From Candidatus Zambryskibacteria bacterium CG_4_9_14_3_um_filter_40_16 (lineage in GTDB: Bacteria; Patescibacteriota; Minisyncoccia; Phycocordibacterales; Zambryskibacteraceae), in NCBI GenBank assembly GCA_002791475.1, contig PFXE01000014.1:1-6642 (forward strand): DNA of 6,642 bases. Direction: 5' to 3'. The notes beneath the pieces are model-generated. The model saw nothing but the letters and a program-made list of their open reading frames with translations, did not search any database and was not told the origin of the DNA. The position numbers and the translations under genes were made by a program. This document shows positions 5,526-6,642 of this stretch, piece after piece. Position 1 is the first letter of the stretch. Each line of letters opens with the position of its first letter.

Positions 5526-6642
5526 ATGGATAACATAAGAAACTTTTCAATTATCGCCCACATTGACCACGGCAAGAGCACTCTTGCTGACAGAATGCTT
5601 GAAATTACCAATACAGTTGAAAAAAGAAAGATGAGAGAGCAAGTGCTGGACGATATGGAGCTAGAGCGGGAGAGAGGGATAACAATAAAAATGCAACCCG
5701 TCAGGATGCTTTGGCATCCTGACGGCCCCGAGCGGGGCGAGGGGCGAGGGCATATCCTTAATCTCATAGACACACCGGGACACATAGATTTTTCATACGA
5801 AGTGTCTAGAGCGCTTAAGGCTGTTGAGGGTTCAATTTTGTTGGTTGACGCCACACAGGGCGTTCAAGCCCAAACCCTTTCCGTGCTAAATATGGCGAAA
5901 GAAAGAGGTCTGGTGATAGTGCCGGTTATAAGCAAGATAGATTCTCCTCTAGCTCGGATAGACGAAGTGAGAGAACAATTATTAAATCTTCTTTCTTGCA
6001 ACAAAGAAGATGTGTTGGAAGTATCAGGAAAAACAGGAGAAGGCGTTGAAAATCTTTTGAATGAAGTTATCAGAAAAATTCCGCCCCCCAAGAAAGAATT
6101 TGATAATCAAAACATTTTCCGGGCTCTTATTTTTGATTTTGAATATTCAAACCACACGGGGGTTATCGTGTTCGTAAGAGTTTTTGACGGAAGCGTGAAA
6201 AAGGGTGACAAACTTAAATTCGCAGTAGCCAAATCTCGCTTCGGCGCCATTGAGGTCGGTCATTTCTCCCCAAAGAAGACAACGTCAGAAAGTCTTTCTA
6301 GCGGTGAAATAGGGTATATCGTAACAGGCGTAAAAGAGCCAGGCATTGCTTCTGTTGGGGACACCATTTCTTTTGATAATGACACTCATCCCGCTCTTTC
6401 CGGATATATGAGTCCCAGACCCGTTGTGTGGGCTTCAATTTTTCCTGAAAGTCAGGATGACTTTGCGCAACTTCACAGGGCTCTTTTGAGATTAAAACTT
6501 TCCGATTCATCTCTCACATTTGAAGAGGAGTCGTCGGGTACGCTTGGTAGGGGGTTTCGGTGCGGTTTTTTGGGTATGCTTCATATGGAGATTATTACCG
6601 AAAGGCTGAAGCGCGAATTTAATATTAATTTGATTATTACTT
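5526..6642 (+). CDS. lepA: Elongation factor 4 (LepA) GTPase, 3'-partial
   Basis: Ribosome-associated translational GTPase (EF4). 372 codons are present of about 600; the frame is open to the right edge. Seen: G1 AHIDHGKST (11-19), LDDMELERERGITIK with switch I/G2, G3 DTPGH (82-86, including the catalytic His86), G4 as SKID (136-139) where NKID is normal, and G5 as SGKTGEGV. The domain II beta-barrel starts near FRALIFDFEY and continues through VRVFDGSVKKGD. The domain III signature is GRGFRCGFLGMLHMEII. Missing beyond the window are the EF-G-like domain V and the LepA-specific C-terminal domain. Between switch I and G3 there is a 22-residue stretch (about 17 in common family members) made by a palindrome in the DNA. 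The start ATG lies 7 nt after the murJ stop without a clear Shine-Dalgarno, which is compatible with translational coupling. Confidence 0.95.
   Translation, partial: MDNIRNFSIIAHIDHGKSTLADRMLEITNTVEKRKMREQVLDDMELERERGITIKMQPVRMLWHPDGPERGEGRGHILNLIDTPGHIDFSYEVSRALKAVEGSILLVDATQGVQAQTLSVLNMAKERGLVIVPVISKIDSPLARIDEVREQLLNLLSCNKEDVLEVSGKTGEGVENLLNEVIRKIPPPKKEFDNQNIFRALIFDFEYSNHTGVIVFVRVFDGSVKKGDKLKFAVAKSRFGAIEVGHFSPKKTTSESLSSGEIGYIVTGVKEPGIASVGDTISFDNDTHPALSGYMSPRPVVWASIFPESQDDFAQLHRALLRLKLSDSSLTFEEESSGTLGRGFRCGFLGMLHMEIITERLKREFNINLIIT
5698..5738 (+). repeat. Palindromic insertion in frame inside lepA (switch I-G3 loop)
   Basis: CCGTCAGGATGC (5698-5709) and GCATCCTGACGG (5714-5725) form a perfect 12-bp inverted repeat with a TTTG loop. 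A second small palindrome, GCCCC-GAGC-GGGGC, abuts it (5725-5738) and is followed by G-rich GCGAGGGGCGAGGG. Together they encode residues 58-75 (PVRMLWHPDGPERGEGRG), where family members have a variable beta-hairpin loop. It is GC-rich against AT-leaning surroundings. The reading frame is preserved, as for the palindromic elements known inside Rickettsia genes; that comparison is an analogy, not an identity. Confidence 0.75.

Noticed and set aside
5522..6510. Antisense frames opposite lepA
   Set aside because: The + strand encodes a complete, motif-perfect LepA frame across this region; the reverse frames show no family features.

Overview
The window looks like a chromosomal segment of a Patescibacteria (CPR) bacterium, probably a Parcubacteria-type lineage. 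This rests on the flavour of the LepA, MurJ and transposase sequences, on an O-antigen-ligase-like/TPR fusion beside murJ, on AT-leaning coding sequence and on gene starts without clear Shine-Dalgarno sequences. The assignment is inferred from memory of protein families; no search was run.

Layout, all on the + strand. (1) 2-493: the C-terminal part of a REP-associated tyrosine transposase (RAYT, HUH/Y1 superfamily), cut by the window edge and followed within a few bases by a perfect GC-rich hairpin. (2) 545-1220: a complete RNase P RNA gene (rnpB) with an extended -10 promoter and an intrinsic terminator. (3) 1292-6642: a promoter followed by three closely spaced genes. These are an 808-residue polytopic Wzy_C/O-antigen-ligase-like protein with a C-terminal TPR domain, the lipid II flippase MurJ, and the GTPase LepA (EF4), which runs off the right edge.

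The most remarkable object is rnpB. P1, P2, P3, P4 with its bulged U, P5, P7, P8, P9, P12, P14, P16 and P18 can all be drawn, but the RNA is about 600 nt against roughly 350-400 nt in most bacteria. The excess is almost entirely two insertions, 642-776 and 1035-1154. They share nearly identical 37-38 nt arms (one mismatch in 75 positions) but have unrelated cores. One lies in the P5/P7 joining loop where P6 normally is; the other lies in J2/4 beside the catalytic P4 helix. Each arm is an imperfect palindrome and the two arms of a copy are inverted relative to each other, which is the architecture of REP/BIME elements, and a RAYT gene lies immediately upstream. A third expanded hairpin (18 perfect bp) replaces P13. 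A further palindrome is inserted in frame in lepA, between switch I and the G3 motif. The window therefore gives the picture of a small genome whose essential RNA and protein genes have been colonised by palindromic elements at structurally tolerant positions.

The three protein genes of the second block plausibly form one transcription unit (gaps of 55 and 7 nt, no terminator between them) linking envelope glycan assembly (ligase-like protein, MurJ) with translation (LepA). Both envelope proteins lack residues regarded as functionally important in their well-studied homologues.
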